A stretch of DNA of 14,090 nt from an uncultured Muribaculaceae bacterium (lineage in GTDB: Bacteria > Bacteroidota > Bacteroidia > Bacteroidales > Muribaculaceae): NCBI GenBank assembly GCA_904502025.1, contig CAJGDJ010000043.1, positions 1-14,090 on the forward strand, read 5' to 3'. Under the pieces are notes generated by a model. It had not been told where the DNA came from and ran no database searches. It saw only the letters and a list, made by a program, of their open reading frames with translations. Below, piece by piece: positions 7,286 through 13,968 of the stretch (positions within the stretch are counted from its first letter, which is position 1; each line of letters starts with the position of its first letter). The position numbers and the translations under genes are program-made.

Positions 7286-7308
7286 ATCAAAGAAAATGCC
7301 TAACTTTG
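7277..7308 (+). promoter_or_regulatory. surE promoter
   Basis: TAACTTTG at 7301-7308 is a perfect TAnnTTTG element, and TTTC at 7277-7280 is a three-of-four match to the -33 box at the standard 20-bp spacing. The -7 box ends 16 bases before the surE ATG, giving a very short leader. The -33 box is part of the 3' arm of the preceding terminator. Confidence 0.65.
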
Positions 7309-7324
7309 TTGAAAATAATCAAAC

Positions 7325-8095
7325 ATGAATATGACACCAAATCGACCACTTATATTGATAACTAATGATGATGGGATAAAAGCACGAGGCATTTTTTATC
7401 TTGCCGAGGCTGTAAAGGAAATGGGAGAGGTATATATCGTTGCTCCCGATGAACATCAATCGGGACAATCGTCGGCTATGTCGATTAACAAACCATTACG
7501 CATTACATCTCATTCCGATTATAACGGAATAAAAGTCTATTCGGTCAACGGCACACCGGTCGATTGCGTAAAATTGGCATTACACACTATTGTGCCACGT
7601 CGTCCCGATTTATTGCTTTCGGGCATAAATCATGGTAGCAATGCCGGCAATAATATTATATATTCGGGCACTATGGGTGCTGCACTCGAAACATGTATGC
7701 TCGGTATCCCTTCGATAGGATACTCCTATTTGAGCCATTCCCCCGAAGCTGATTTTACGAATACTCTCCCTTATTTGAAATCAATTACACATTCTGTGAT
7801 TGAAAAAGGTTTGCCACAAGATATATGCCTTAATATCAATTTCCCCAAAGGTGAGATAAAAGGTGCAAAAGTAGTGAGAGCAGCACGAGGATTCTGGACT
7901 GAAGAGTATGCCGAATATACCGATCCTATGGGCAAACCATTCTATTGGCTCACAGGTCGATTTCAAAACACCGAACCCGATGCTCCCGATACTGACTACT
8001 ATTGGCTTGACCGTGGCTATGCATCAATCGTGCCTTCACGCCCCGACCAATCGGCATTAGATGTGATAGATATAATGAAAGAAACTTTTGAGTAA
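7325..8095 (+). CDS. surE: 5'/3'-nucleotidase SurE
   Basis: Metal-dependent nucleotidase that removes phosphate from nucleoside 5'- and 3'-monophosphates (EC 3.1.3.5), in some relatives also acting as an exopolyphosphatase. The 256 residues carry the SurE landmarks: the metal-binding NDDG (14-17), the phosphate loop region EHQSGQSSAMS (43-53), NGTPVDCV (75-82), LSGINHGSNAGNNIIYSGT (98-116) and MGAALE (117-122). Length is normal for the family and the protein looks cytosolic. It is a single gene between a terminator and a convergent acetyltransferase gene. The polyphosphate link to the VTC gene upstream is suggestive but unproven. Confidence 0.97.
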   Translation: MNMTPNRPLILITNDDGIKARGIFYLAEAVKEMGEVYIVAPDEHQSGQSSAMSINKPLRITSHSDYNGIKVYSVNGTPVDCVKLALHTIVPRRPDLLLSGINHGSNAGNNIIYSGTMGAALETCMLGIPSIGYSYLSHSPEADFTNTLPYLKSITHSVIEKGLPQDICLNINFPKGEIKGAKVVRAARGFWTEEYAEYTDPMGKPFYWLTGRFQNTEPDAPDTDYYWLDRGYASIVPSRPDQSALDVIDIMKETFE

Positions 8096-8117
8096 AGATT
8101 AGTTAAATATAAAACGC

Positions 8118-8600
8118 TTATAAGGTCAGTTGCATATCAATAACATCGAGCAACTGACCAAATTTTTCTCCTACTTGAGAGAAATACGATACCTGTTTGA
8201 ATCCTAATGCTTCGTGCATTTTTATGCTTGCTTCATTATCGGCAGTGATACAAGCAATCAGCACCTTAAACCCAGCCTTGCGACAATTTTCAATAAGGCG
8301 TTTCATTAATTGCATGCCTATTCCCTTGCGAAAGTGACGAGGGGAGAGGTAAACTGTTGTTTCAAGAGTGTTGTGATAGGCAGCACGCTCCTTCCATGGG
8401 TGTGCATAGCAGTAACCTACAACTTCTCCATCTTCCTCCCATACAAGATATGGGCAATGTGCCGAAATCTCCGCAATGCGATGGCACATTTGCTCCACCG
8501 TCAACGGCTCCATTTCAAACGAAATAGTAGTATTGAGGATATAATCATTATATATCTCAACAATTGCCTTTGCATCGCTCAATTTTACGTTGCGAATCAT
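8118..8600 (-). CDS. GNAT N-acetyltransferase, PAT/phosphinothricin type
   Basis: Acetyl-CoA-dependent N-acetyltransferase of the GNAT superfamily. The 160 residues follow the pattern of the phosphinothricin/methionine-sulfoximine acetyltransferase group: SFEMEPLTVEQM (27-38), GYCYAHPWKERAAY (62-75) and the acetyl-CoA pyrophosphate-binding motif RKGIGMQL (91-98). Next come ACITADNEASIKMHEALGF (116-134) and a C-terminal strand with DVIDMQL (152-158). Housekeeping members of this group acetylate methionine derivatives or related amines, so substrate and resistance role cannot be assigned. It starts six bases after the stop of the fic gene and is likely co-transcribed. It converges on surE with only 22 bases between the stops and no clear terminator. 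Confidence 0.88.
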   Translation of the reverse strand: MIRNVKLSDAKAIVEIYNDYILNTTISFEMEPLTVEQMCHRIAEISAHCPYLVWEEDGEVVGYCYAHPWKERAAYHNTLETTVYLSPRHFRKGIGMQLMKRLIENCRKAGFKVLIACITADNEASIKMHEALGFKQVSYFSQVGEKFGQLLDVIDMQLTL

Positions 8601-8606
8601 TATGAA

Positions 8607-9581
8607 TTACGAATTCAGTGTTACTTCCCAATGCCCACTTTTATTGCTGCCAATGCGAGTGATTAAGCCTTCGTTGCGTAATTGTCGGATAACCTTTTTT
8701 ACTCCACTTTCTGATAAACCTACTATATCCATAAGCTCCTTAATGGTAACAGATGGATTGTTTCTCATTGCATAAAGAATCTTTTGGTTACTTTTTTGGT
8801 TACTTTTTTGGTTACTTTTTTCAATTTCTTTGAGAGAACTTAATATGCATTTTAGCATAAATGATATAAAAACAGAACATTCACCTTGTCTGTCACTCAA
8901 CGCAATAGCATTGTAATATTGTTGTTGATCTTCTTTTACGATTGTTTCAACTGGAATCCATGCAAAGATTGGTTTCCATTGCATAAGCAATAATTGCCAC
9001 ATTCTGCCCATGCGACCATTTCCATCGGCAAAAGGATGAATAAACTCAAACTCATAATGAAATACACAGCTACATATAAGAGGGTGAACTGATGTGCTTT
9101 TTGCCCATTCAATAAGGTCGCTAATTAGGAATGGTACTCGTTCGGCTGGCGGTGCTAAATGAATGTATTTTGCACCATCAAAAACGCCTACATCGCCTTT
9201 GCGGTAGAGCCCGTTTTCATTAACCAACTCACTTAACATCAATCGGTGAGCTTTTAAAAGGTCTTTTTCTTTATATGGATTTAGCTCGAGAAGCAAATTA
9301 TATGCATCAATGGCATTTTTTACCTCTTTAATTTCATTAGGAGCACCGAGTACGCGTTTACCATCAAGGATGTCTGTTACTTGTTCAATGCTTAGCGTAT
9401 TATTTTCAATTGCCAATGATGATTGGATTGTTTTAATACGATTTTGTTTGCGTAATTGAGGAGAGGGCAACTCATTTGTAGAGGTTGATAATTTGCCTAT
9501 AATTTCGCATATCTCGGCAACTAATGATGCAATTTCATTAGTTATCGTAAACGGTGGTATGTATGTGAGTTTTTTACTCAT
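8607..9581 (-). CDS. Fic family protein, class II, with C-terminal winged helix
   Basis: Predicted AMP-transferase (or de-AMPylase) of the Fic family, which modifies hydroxyl side chains of target proteins using ATP. The 324-residue protein has an N-terminal inhibitory motif of the form S/TxxxE(G/N): S55-L-A-I-E59-N60. This puts it in class II, where the helix in the same chain blocks the ATP site. The complete active-site motif HPFADGNGRMGR lies at 182-193 with catalytic His182. A flexible segment with three perfect SNQK repeats (256-267) leads to a winged helix-turn-helix (about 268-324, VTIKELMDIVGLSESGVKK). This architecture is common in bacterial Fic proteins. DNA binding and autoregulation are plausible but inferred. 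It has its own promoter and is followed by a GNAT gene six bases later. Confidence 0.94.
   Translation of the reverse strand: MSKKLTYIPPFTITNEIASLVAEICEIIGKLSTSTNELPSPQLRKQNRIKTIQSSLAIENNTLSIEQVTDILDGKRVLGAPNEIKEVKNAIDAYNLLLELNPYKEKDLLKAHRLMLSELVNENGLYRKGDVGVFDGAKYIHLAPPAERVPFLISDLIEWAKSTSVHPLICSCVFHYEFEFIHPFADGNGRMGRMWQLLLMQWKPIFAWIPVETIVKEDQQQYYNAIALSDRQGECSVFISFMLKCILSSLKEIEKSNQKSNQKSNQKILYAMRNNPSVTIKELMDIVGLSESGVKKVIRQLRNEGLITRIGSNKSGHWEVTLNS
8786..8821 (-). repeat. 12-bp tandem repeat, three copies, in the fic linker
   Basis: GGTTACTTTTTT repeats three times without error in plus-strand reading and encodes SNQKSNQKSNQK on the minus strand. The unit is a multiple of three, so slippage would lengthen or shorten the linker between catalytic and DNA-binding domains without breaking the frame. 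Confidence 0.9.
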
Positions 9582-9605
9582 AACTTTCAGTCCAATTCTG
9601 TTTTA

Positions 9606-9635
9606 CAAAGATACAAAACTTTACTCTGAAACAAA
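9606..9635 (-). promoter_or_regulatory. Promoter of the fic-GNAT unit
   Basis: On the minus strand TATCTTTG (9606-9613) matches the -7 consensus and TTTG (9632-9635) the -33 consensus, with an 18-bp spacer, one base below the usual range. The -7 box ends 24 bases before the fic start codon. Confidence 0.65.
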
Positions 9636-9685
9636 ATGATAACGTGAATATTTACTCGCTGTGTAGATGTGCTATTTCGGTAAGT

Positions 9686-10459
9686 CTATAGGCTGAGAAG
9701 TGTGTTGTATTGGCCTTTGCCTTGGGTGGCTTTGCCGTAGGCTATGGATTGGGTAGGGCAGAGGTGGTAGCATCGGAGGCAGAGGGCACATTTGTTACTC
9801 CATAGTGGGAGTCCATCGCTCATTGTGATGTTGTTGAGTGGGCAGGCTTTAGCACATTTTCCACAGCCGATGCAACTTTCGGTAGCGTGGAACGGTCGTG
9901 GCGACATGCAAAATTTCTTGAAATAGGGGTAGATGATGGCCGTTTTTACCCAAGCCCAACTGCCACGTACTACATCATCGATGGCGTAGCCCGATTTTAT
10001 TTTATTGGCAATCTCTTTGATGCGAGCCGGTGCGTCGGAGAGTTTTTGTCGCTCCAATTCTTTACTATCTACATCAAATCCTTTCATCAGAGTGTAGGTG
10101 TTGGGCATCGTTACTGAATAGGCACATTGTGCATACCAGCCACGGCCGCGAATGAGTCTTCGCCAATGTTTGTGTGCATTGCCTATATCATCTCCGCAAG
10201 TGCAAACCATAAAATGGCAGTTGTTAACGGCAATGTTAAGAGGTGCAGATTTGATAAATTTCACAATGATAGGAGGCACCCCCCATGAGTAGATAGGGAA
10301 TACCCAAATGAAACGCTTCTCCTTGCTCATGTCGCAAGAAAACGATGACGGATTAATGAGAACTTCACCTTGCAATTCTATAACTCGCTCATCGAGAATC
10401 TTTGCAAGTTCACGAGCTACAAATCGACTATTTCCGGTGCCGGAGAAACAAAGTATCAT
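9686..10459 (-). CDS. EFR1-type flavodoxin/ferredoxin fusion
   Basis: Electron-transfer protein of the EFR1 type, joining a flavodoxin-like FMN domain to a bacterial 2[4Fe-4S] ferredoxin. In the 257 residues the N-terminus carries the FMN phosphate loop FSGTGNSRF (5-13) and flavodoxin strands such as WVFPIYSWGVPP (52-63). The C-terminal part has two full cluster motifs: Cys196-x2-Cys199-x2-Cys202-x3-Cys206-Pro and Cys224-x2-Cys227-x2-Cys230-x3-Cys234-Pro. All eight ligands are present, so both clusters should form. The redox partner is unknown. It starts 11 bases after the Smr gene on the same strand and is probably co-transcribed, though no functional link is evident. Confidence 0.93.
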   Translation of the reverse strand: MILCFSGTGNSRFVARELAKILDERVIELQGEVLINPSSFSCDMSKEKRFIWVFPIYSWGVPPIIVKFIKSAPLNIAVNNCHFMVCTCGDDIGNAHKHWRRLIRGRGWYAQCAYSVTMPNTYTLMKGFDVDSKELERQKLSDAPARIKEIANKIKSGYAIDDVVRGSWAWVKTAIIYPYFKKFCMSPRPFHATESCIGCGKCAKACPLNNITMSDGLPLWSNKCALCLRCYHLCPTQSIAYGKATQGKGQYNTLLSL

Positions 10460-10470
10460 TGTCGGAGGGA

Positions 10471-11514
10471 TTAATGAATTGTTACTTGTGTGGCTCCGTA
10501 GCCATATTCACGAAAAGATGCATCTTGGGCTTGGCAACGAGGATATTTCTTTTTCAGTTCTTGTAGCACGGCTTGTCGCAACACTCCTTCTCCTTTTCCA
10601 TGTATAAACACAATCTTTTGTTCCTTGAATTTGAGATTGTCGGTCATCACGCGATTAAACTCTCGCAATTGCACATTGAGCATATCAGAATTTGACAGCC
10701 CGGCAGTGGTGTCGAGTAACTCATGAATGTGAAGGTCAACAACGATAGTTTGAGGACGTAGAGCCGAGGTGCTTTGTGATTTTTTGTTTTCGGGCTTAAC
10801 ATTTTTCTTAGCCATCATTGCATCTTCAAGACCACGACTGTCAATAACCATAGAACGCAGTGGAATATCGTTTTTTACAATATCAATAGCAATTACAGGT
10901 GTGTCGAAATATACACTTTTGTGAAAGCAATGTAGTTTGAAAAACTTGGTAGTATCAAGGCGATATTCAACAGCCACCGGAGCTTTGAGTGCAAACTCCT
11001 TATCGCGTTTGAATGCCACATATTGAATCGCCACACGATCCATCGACGGCAAATCTTGATGTGTCACTTCGCATAGAGGAAGCAACATATTAGGCTCTGC
11101 AATTCCGGCATGGCGAGTAATCCAACCCTCTTTGTCGGCACGAGTGAGATATGTGAAATATAGGTAATAGTTAGAATCATTTACAAGGTAAGCATCGTAG
11201 GTTGTGGTGTTGAGGTGCTTAATTTCAGCAGGCTCGTATGCAAGCAAAATGTTAAGAACATCACCGGTTTCGGTTTCTTCTATTTCCTCGGTTTTGGGTG
11301 CTTTGGGTTGCTCTGGAACAATGGTTGGTGCTACGGCTTTCTTTTCGCTTTGAGGTTTAGCACCACCGACGGGGGTTACCACTACACATTCACGCAACAA
11401 TACAGGCGTTTCAAATCCGTCATCATCAACATACGCCATATTGCCATCTATTCTCACGATTGTACCTCCACCCACAGCATTAAGGTAGCGTACTATATCT
11501 CCTACTTGTGCCAT
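10471..11514 (-). CDS. DUF2027 protein with C-terminal Smr domain
   Basis: Protein with the Bacteroidota-specific DUF2027 region and a C-terminal Smr (small MutS-related) domain, a nuclease-like fold seen in MutS2. The 347 residues begin with an SH3-like segment (MAQVGDIVRYLNAVGGGTIV). A Pro/Glu/Lys-rich linker follows at about 50-85, then a beta-rich middle domain (about 86-225) and the Smr domain (about 256-347). Smr landmarks are DLHIHEL (260-266), where the histidines match the DLHG-type motif, and HGKGEGVLR (305-313). It is not a MutS protein, since no ATPase domain precedes the Smr part. Nucleic acid cleavage is inferred from the domain. It is first in a two-gene unit with the EFR1 gene and divergent from queA. 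Confidence 0.93.
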   Translation of the reverse strand: MAQVGDIVRYLNAVGGGTIVRIDGNMAYVDDDGFETPVLLRECVVVTPVGGAKPQSEKKAVAPTIVPEQPKAPKTEEIEETETGDVLNILLAYEPAEIKHLNTTTYDAYLVNDSNYYLYFTYLTRADKEGWITRHAGIAEPNMLLPLCEVTHQDLPSMDRVAIQYVAFKRDKEFALKAPVAVEYRLDTTKFFKLHCFHKSVYFDTPVIAIDIVKNDIPLRSMVIDSRGLEDAMMAKKNVKPENKKSQSTSALRPQTIVVDLHIHELLDTTAGLSNSDMLNVQLREFNRVMTDNLKFKEQKIVFIHGKGEGVLRQAVLQELKKKYPRCQAQDASFREYGYGATQVTIH

Positions 11515-11541
11515 AATATTTATTAATCTTTATTTATAACG

Positions 11542-11549
11542 CAAAATTA
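11542..11549 (-). promoter_or_regulatory. -7 element of the DUF2027-Smr unit
   Basis: The minus strand reads TAATTTTG, a full match to TAnnTTTG, 27 bases before the ATG at 11514. I found no TTTG at the right -33 distance. The box occupies the place where the queA -33 element would be. Confidence 0.6.
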
Positions 11550-11562
11550 CTGCTTTTTTCAT

Positions 11563-11570
11563 TAACTTTG
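11563..11570 (+). promoter_or_regulatory. -7 element of queA
   Basis: TAACTTTG fully matches TAnnTTTG and ends 21 bases before the queA ATG. No clear -33 TTTG is seen. Only 13 bp separate it from the opposite -7 element of the Smr unit. Confidence 0.65.
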
Positions 11571-11591
11571 CATCACAAAACAAAAGAATAA

Positions 11592-12803
11592 ATGAGCAAT
11601 ATTAAAGATATACGCATTGAGGAGTATAATTATCCTCTTCCCGACGAACGAATCGCAAAACACCCTCTTGAACAACGCGACCAATGTAAGTTGCTGGTTC
11701 GTAATGCTGATGGAGCTATATCAGAGCATGTTTTTCGTGAATTGCCGTCGTTGCTCCCCGATGAAGCAATGCTCATTTATAACAACACACGTGTGATTAA
11801 TGCTCGCTTGCGATTTCGCAAAAGCGAGGGTGGGGCATTGATTGAAATCTTTTGCCTCGAACCAGTTACTCCTAGTGATTATGCTGTAAATTTTGCCATG
11901 ACCGACACTTGCTCGTGGCTTTGCTTTGTTGGTAATTCAAAACGTTGGAAACATGGAGAGCTTACTGCTATAATCACTATTGATGGCACAGAAGTGGCAC
12001 TACACGCCACACGCATCAATAAAGAGGGTAACGCATCAGTTGTACAATTCTCATGGGATAATTCAGCCTTCACCTTTGCTCAAATTATTGCAGCAGCAGG
12101 CGAAATACCTATTCCTCCATATCTCAATCGTTCGACCGAGGCGAGCGATAGCCAAGATTATCAAACAGTCTATTCCCATATCGACGGCTCGGTGGCTGCT
12201 CCTACTGCAGGATTGCATTTTACACCCGAAGTGCTTGAAGCTGTATCAAGTCGAGGCATACCTCGTCGCGAACTTACATTGCACGTTGGTGCCGGCACAT
12301 TTCAACCGGTAAAAAGCGATAGCATTGGCGAACATGAAATGCACAGCGAATTTATCGCCGTGCCTAAATCGTTAATTGAAGAAATTGCCTCTACCAAGCG
12401 TCGAGTGTTTGCCGTAGGTACAACATCGGTACGTACCCTTGAGAGCCTTTATCATATTGGTTGTCTCATTGTGCAGAATAAGTGGACTGGAGAACTGCCT
12501 CAATGGTATCCATATAGCGACAATCATCCACACTTGTCGGTAGCCGATTCGCTAAATGCTATCGTAGAATATCTCAACATATCGGGAAGCGAGACACTTA
12601 TTGCTTCAACTCGGGTAATTATTGCTCCGGGATATAAGTATGAAATAGTGAAAGGTATTATTACCAACTTCCACCAACCACAATCGACACTTTTGCTACT
12701 CGTGTCGGCCTTTGTTGGTGGCGACTGGCGAGCAATGTATGACTTCGCCCTCGCCAACGACTTCCGCTTCCTCAGCTACGGCGACGCCTCATTGCTGATG
12801 TAA
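11592..12803 (+). CDS. queA: tRNA preQ1(34) S-adenosylmethionine ribosyltransferase-isomerase QueA
   Basis: Enzyme of queuosine synthesis (EC 2.4.99.17) that transfers and isomerises the ribosyl part of S-adenosylmethionine onto preQ1 at tRNA position 34, giving epoxyqueuosine. Family motifs are present in order: YNYPLPDERIAKHP (12-25), YNNTRVINARL (63-73), PIPPYLNR (173-180), YQTVYSHIDGSVAAPTAGLH (190-209), LHVGAGTFQPV (230-240), AVGTTSVRTLES (274-285), NFHQPQSTLLLLVSAFVG (359-376) and a C-terminal FLSYGDA. The 403 residues exceed the roughly 350 of the E. coli enzyme, with extra material around 95-155 and 285-340. Longer forms are common in Bacteroidota. No other queuosine genes are in the window. 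It is the last core gene before the accessory patch. Confidence 0.95.
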   Translation: MSNIKDIRIEEYNYPLPDERIAKHPLEQRDQCKLLVRNADGAISEHVFRELPSLLPDEAMLIYNNTRVINARLRFRKSEGGALIEIFCLEPVTPSDYAVNFAMTDTCSWLCFVGNSKRWKHGELTAIITIDGTEVALHATRINKEGNASVVQFSWDNSAFTFAQIIAAAGEIPIPPYLNRSTEASDSQDYQTVYSHIDGSVAAPTAGLHFTPEVLEAVSSRGIPRRELTLHVGAGTFQPVKSDSIGEHEMHSEFIAVPKSLIEEIASTKRRVFAVGTTSVRTLESLYHIGCLIVQNKWTGELPQWYPYSDNHPHLSVADSLNAIVEYLNISGSETLIASTRVIIAPGYKYEIVKGIITNFHQPQSTLLLLVSAFVGGDWRAMYDFALANDFRFLSYGDASLLM

Positions 12804-12813
12804 ACAAAACTAA

Positions 12814-12852
12814 CCCCGTGGGTCGTGGGTTCAAGCCCCAGGCGATCCCACC
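12814..12852 (+). other. tRNA 3' fragment, candidate attachment-site scar
   Basis: This stretch resembles the 3' half of a tRNA from the anticodon loop onward. It contains TAA then CCCCG as a possible anticodon-stem strand, a variable region GGTC, and a T-arm GTGGGTTCAAGCCCCAG (12825-12841) with the invariant TTCAA and four of five stem pairs. An acceptor-like GCGATCCC and a final ACC (12850-12852) follow. No 5' half with D-arm or a matching GGGATCG strand precedes it; queA ends at 12803. Tyrosine integrases often cross over in tRNA anticodon or T-arm regions, so it may be an attachment-site remnant. It could also be a deletion relic. Confidence 0.6.
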
Positions 12853-12872
12853 TGATATTTATCTATGTGTTG

Positions 12873-12904
12873 GTTGGTTTTATTAGCATTTTTTAGTAAC
12901 TTTG
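12873..12904 (+). promoter_or_regulatory. Promoter of the BRO-N/Fic module
   Basis: TAACTTTG (12897-12904) matches the -7 consensus, and GTTG (12873-12876) gives three of four -33 matches at exactly 20 bp. It drives rightwards into the winged-helix remnant and the BRO-N/Fic gene. Confidence 0.7.
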
Positions 12905-12934
12905 TCATTTAAGGAAGAATACAAAAGAAACATC

Positions 12935-12961
12935 TTCAAAGTGCAAAATTTGTACTTTGAA
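12935..12961. promoter_or_regulatory. 27-bp near-perfect palindrome, candidate operator
   Basis: TTCAAAGT (12935-12942) mirrors ACTTTGAA (12954-12961), and inside it CAAA (12944-12947) mirrors TTTG (12949-12952). The only non-complementary pair is G12943/T12953, around a single central A. It lies about 30 bases downstream of the -7 box, where a bound dimer would block transcription of the module. A second inverted repeat, GCAATTT/AAATTGC (12964-12982), follows after two bases. A protein operator is the favoured reading; an RNA hairpin is the alternative. Confidence 0.6.
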
Positions 12962-12965
12962 TTGC

Positions 12966-13180
12966 AATTTAGAGGAAATTGCCGTGCTGAACTTCTTGCG
13001 AGAATAGCTTAAAGCTACGCAAAAAGAAATCGGTGTGCATATAGGTAAATCAGAGAGAACAGTAAGACTATTACCGTAAATTTGACCGAAAAAGGTATCA
13101 TCGAACGCAAAAACAGCAAAAGAAACGGTTTTTGGGAGATTAAAATTAACGAAGTAAATTGCAAAATTCTCAATTTATGA
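12966..13180 (+). pseudogene. Decayed C-terminal winged helix of an upstream gene
   Basis: Two adjoining reading frames together spell one winged helix-turn-helix. The first frame gives NLEEIAVLNFLRE, a TAG stop (13005-13007), then LKATQKEIGVHIGKSERTVR. The second frame continues from about 13067 with TITVNLTEKGIIERKNSKRN and GFWEIKIN. Restoring one lost A near 13067 rejoins them as RTVRTITVNL. The second frame ends with TGA at 13178-13180, overlapping the next start as ATGA, so the gene was translationally coupled to its neighbour. Similar C-terminal winged helices occur in Fic proteins (including the one at 8607-9581) and in AlbA_2-type ATP-binding proteins. The catalytic part of the parent is absent, so its identity is open. 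Two inactivating changes make a pseudogene likely. Confidence 0.75.
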
Positions 13181-13968
13181 AAGAGAGCAATCAACAAAAA
13201 ATATCAATTCGCTTCTTTAATGACAAAGAAGTCAGGGCTGCGTGGGACGATGAGAATAAACGTTGGCTGTTCTCTGTAGTCGATGTTATTGCTGTACTTA
13301 CTGATAGTAAAAATCCACGCAACTATTGGAAAGTGATGAAACATCGCATGGCGAAAAATGGTAATGAGTTGGTTACACGCTGTAACCAACTGAAACTTGT
13401 TGCGTCTGACGGCAAACGATATTTAACCGATTGTTTGCCGCAAAATGAGATGATCTCCCTTGTGGAAGCTGTGCCAAGCCAGCATGCGATTGCTTTTGCA
13501 AAATGGCTTATTACTAGTGAAGACCAAATAGACTCCAAGAGCCGAGATAAAGCATACAAACTTTGGGATAGTTCTTTAATGAAAACTATTGAGGTCGGTA
13601 CTGCTCGTGGATTGCAACAAATTCATGCTTATCTATTTGGAGGTCTTTATGATTTTGCAGGACAAATTCGCCAAAAGAATATTTCAAAAGGAGGGTTTCA
13701 GTTTGCAGTATCTCAATTTCTTGGACAGACTCTCACTCAAATAGAGAAAATGCCGGAATCCACCATAGAGGAAATTGTGGATAAATATGTTGAAATGAAC
13801 ATTGCTCACCCATTTATGGAGGGTAACGGCAGAAGCACGAGAATTTGGTTGGATTTAATCCTTAAACGCTCACTAAAGAAATGCGTGGATTGGAGCAAAA
13901 TTGACAAGACTGATTATATGGACGCTATGCGATTAAGTTCGGTAAATTCAATTATTGCTGTCCGATAA
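13177..13968 (+). CDS. BRO-N-like domain fused to a C-terminally truncated Fic domain
   Basis: The 263-residue product joins two normally separate modules. Residues about 8-112 resemble the BRO-N/phage antirepressor domain: RFFNDKEVRAAWDDENKRW, FSVVDVIAVLTDS, YWKVMKHRM, then SDGKRYLTDCL and PSQHAIAFAKWL. From about 118 it becomes a Fic domain of the NmFic type (SRDKAYKLWDSS, EVGTARGLQQIHAYLFGGLY, DFAGQIR, NISKGGFQFA). The full active-site motif HPFMEGNGRSTR lies at 211-222 with catalytic His211. The chain stops after DAMRLSSVNS plus five residues, about 45 short of typical relatives, so the C-terminal SxxxE(G/N) inhibitory helix is missing. Start: ATG at 13177, chosen because it overlaps the upstream frame's TGA; the frame is open to TTG 13159. 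It may be a deregulated AMP-transferase or a non-folding fragment. Confidence 0.82.
   Translation: MKESNQQKISIRFFNDKEVRAAWDDENKRWLFSVVDVIAVLTDSKNPRNYWKVMKHRMAKNGNELVTRCNQLKLVASDGKRYLTDCLPQNEMISLVEAVPSQHAIAFAKWLITSEDQIDSKSRDKAYKLWDSSLMKTIEVGTARGLQQIHAYLFGGLYDFAGQIRQKNISKGGFQFAVSQFLGQTLTQIEKMPESTIEEIVDKYVEMNIAHPFMEGNGRSTRIWLDLILKRSLKKCVDWSKIDKTDYMDAMRLSSVNSIIAVR
13367..13391. repeat. 11-bp inverted repeat inside the BRO-N coding region
   Basis: AGTTGGTTACA (13367-13377) and TGTAACCAACT (13381-13391) are perfect inverted repeats around CGC. They encode part of the conserved ELVTRCNQL segment. This may be an intragenic operator or hairpin, or a by-product of the codons for LVT and NQL. Confidence 0.5.

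Noticed and set aside
8096..8117. Terminator between surE and the acetyltransferase gene
   Set aside because: No stem followed by a T-run could be found in the 22-base convergent gap.
8782..8821. Short CRISPR-like array
   Set aside because: The units are contiguous 12-mers without spacers and encode SNQK repeats in the fic gene.
12814..12852. Intact tRNA gene after queA
   Set aside because: There is no D-arm or 5' acceptor strand upstream, one T-stem pair is broken, and one base is in excess before the acceptor strand.
13159..13176. TTG start for the BRO-N/Fic gene
   Set aside because: The ATG at 13177 overlaps the upstream frame's stop as ATGA, a typical coupling arrangement, and the domain begins just after it.
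13015..13197. 60-codon minus-strand frame across the winged-helix remnant
   Set aside because: The plus-strand frames spell a recognisable winged helix; the minus-strand frame has a low-complexity hydrophobic composition typical of antisense reading.
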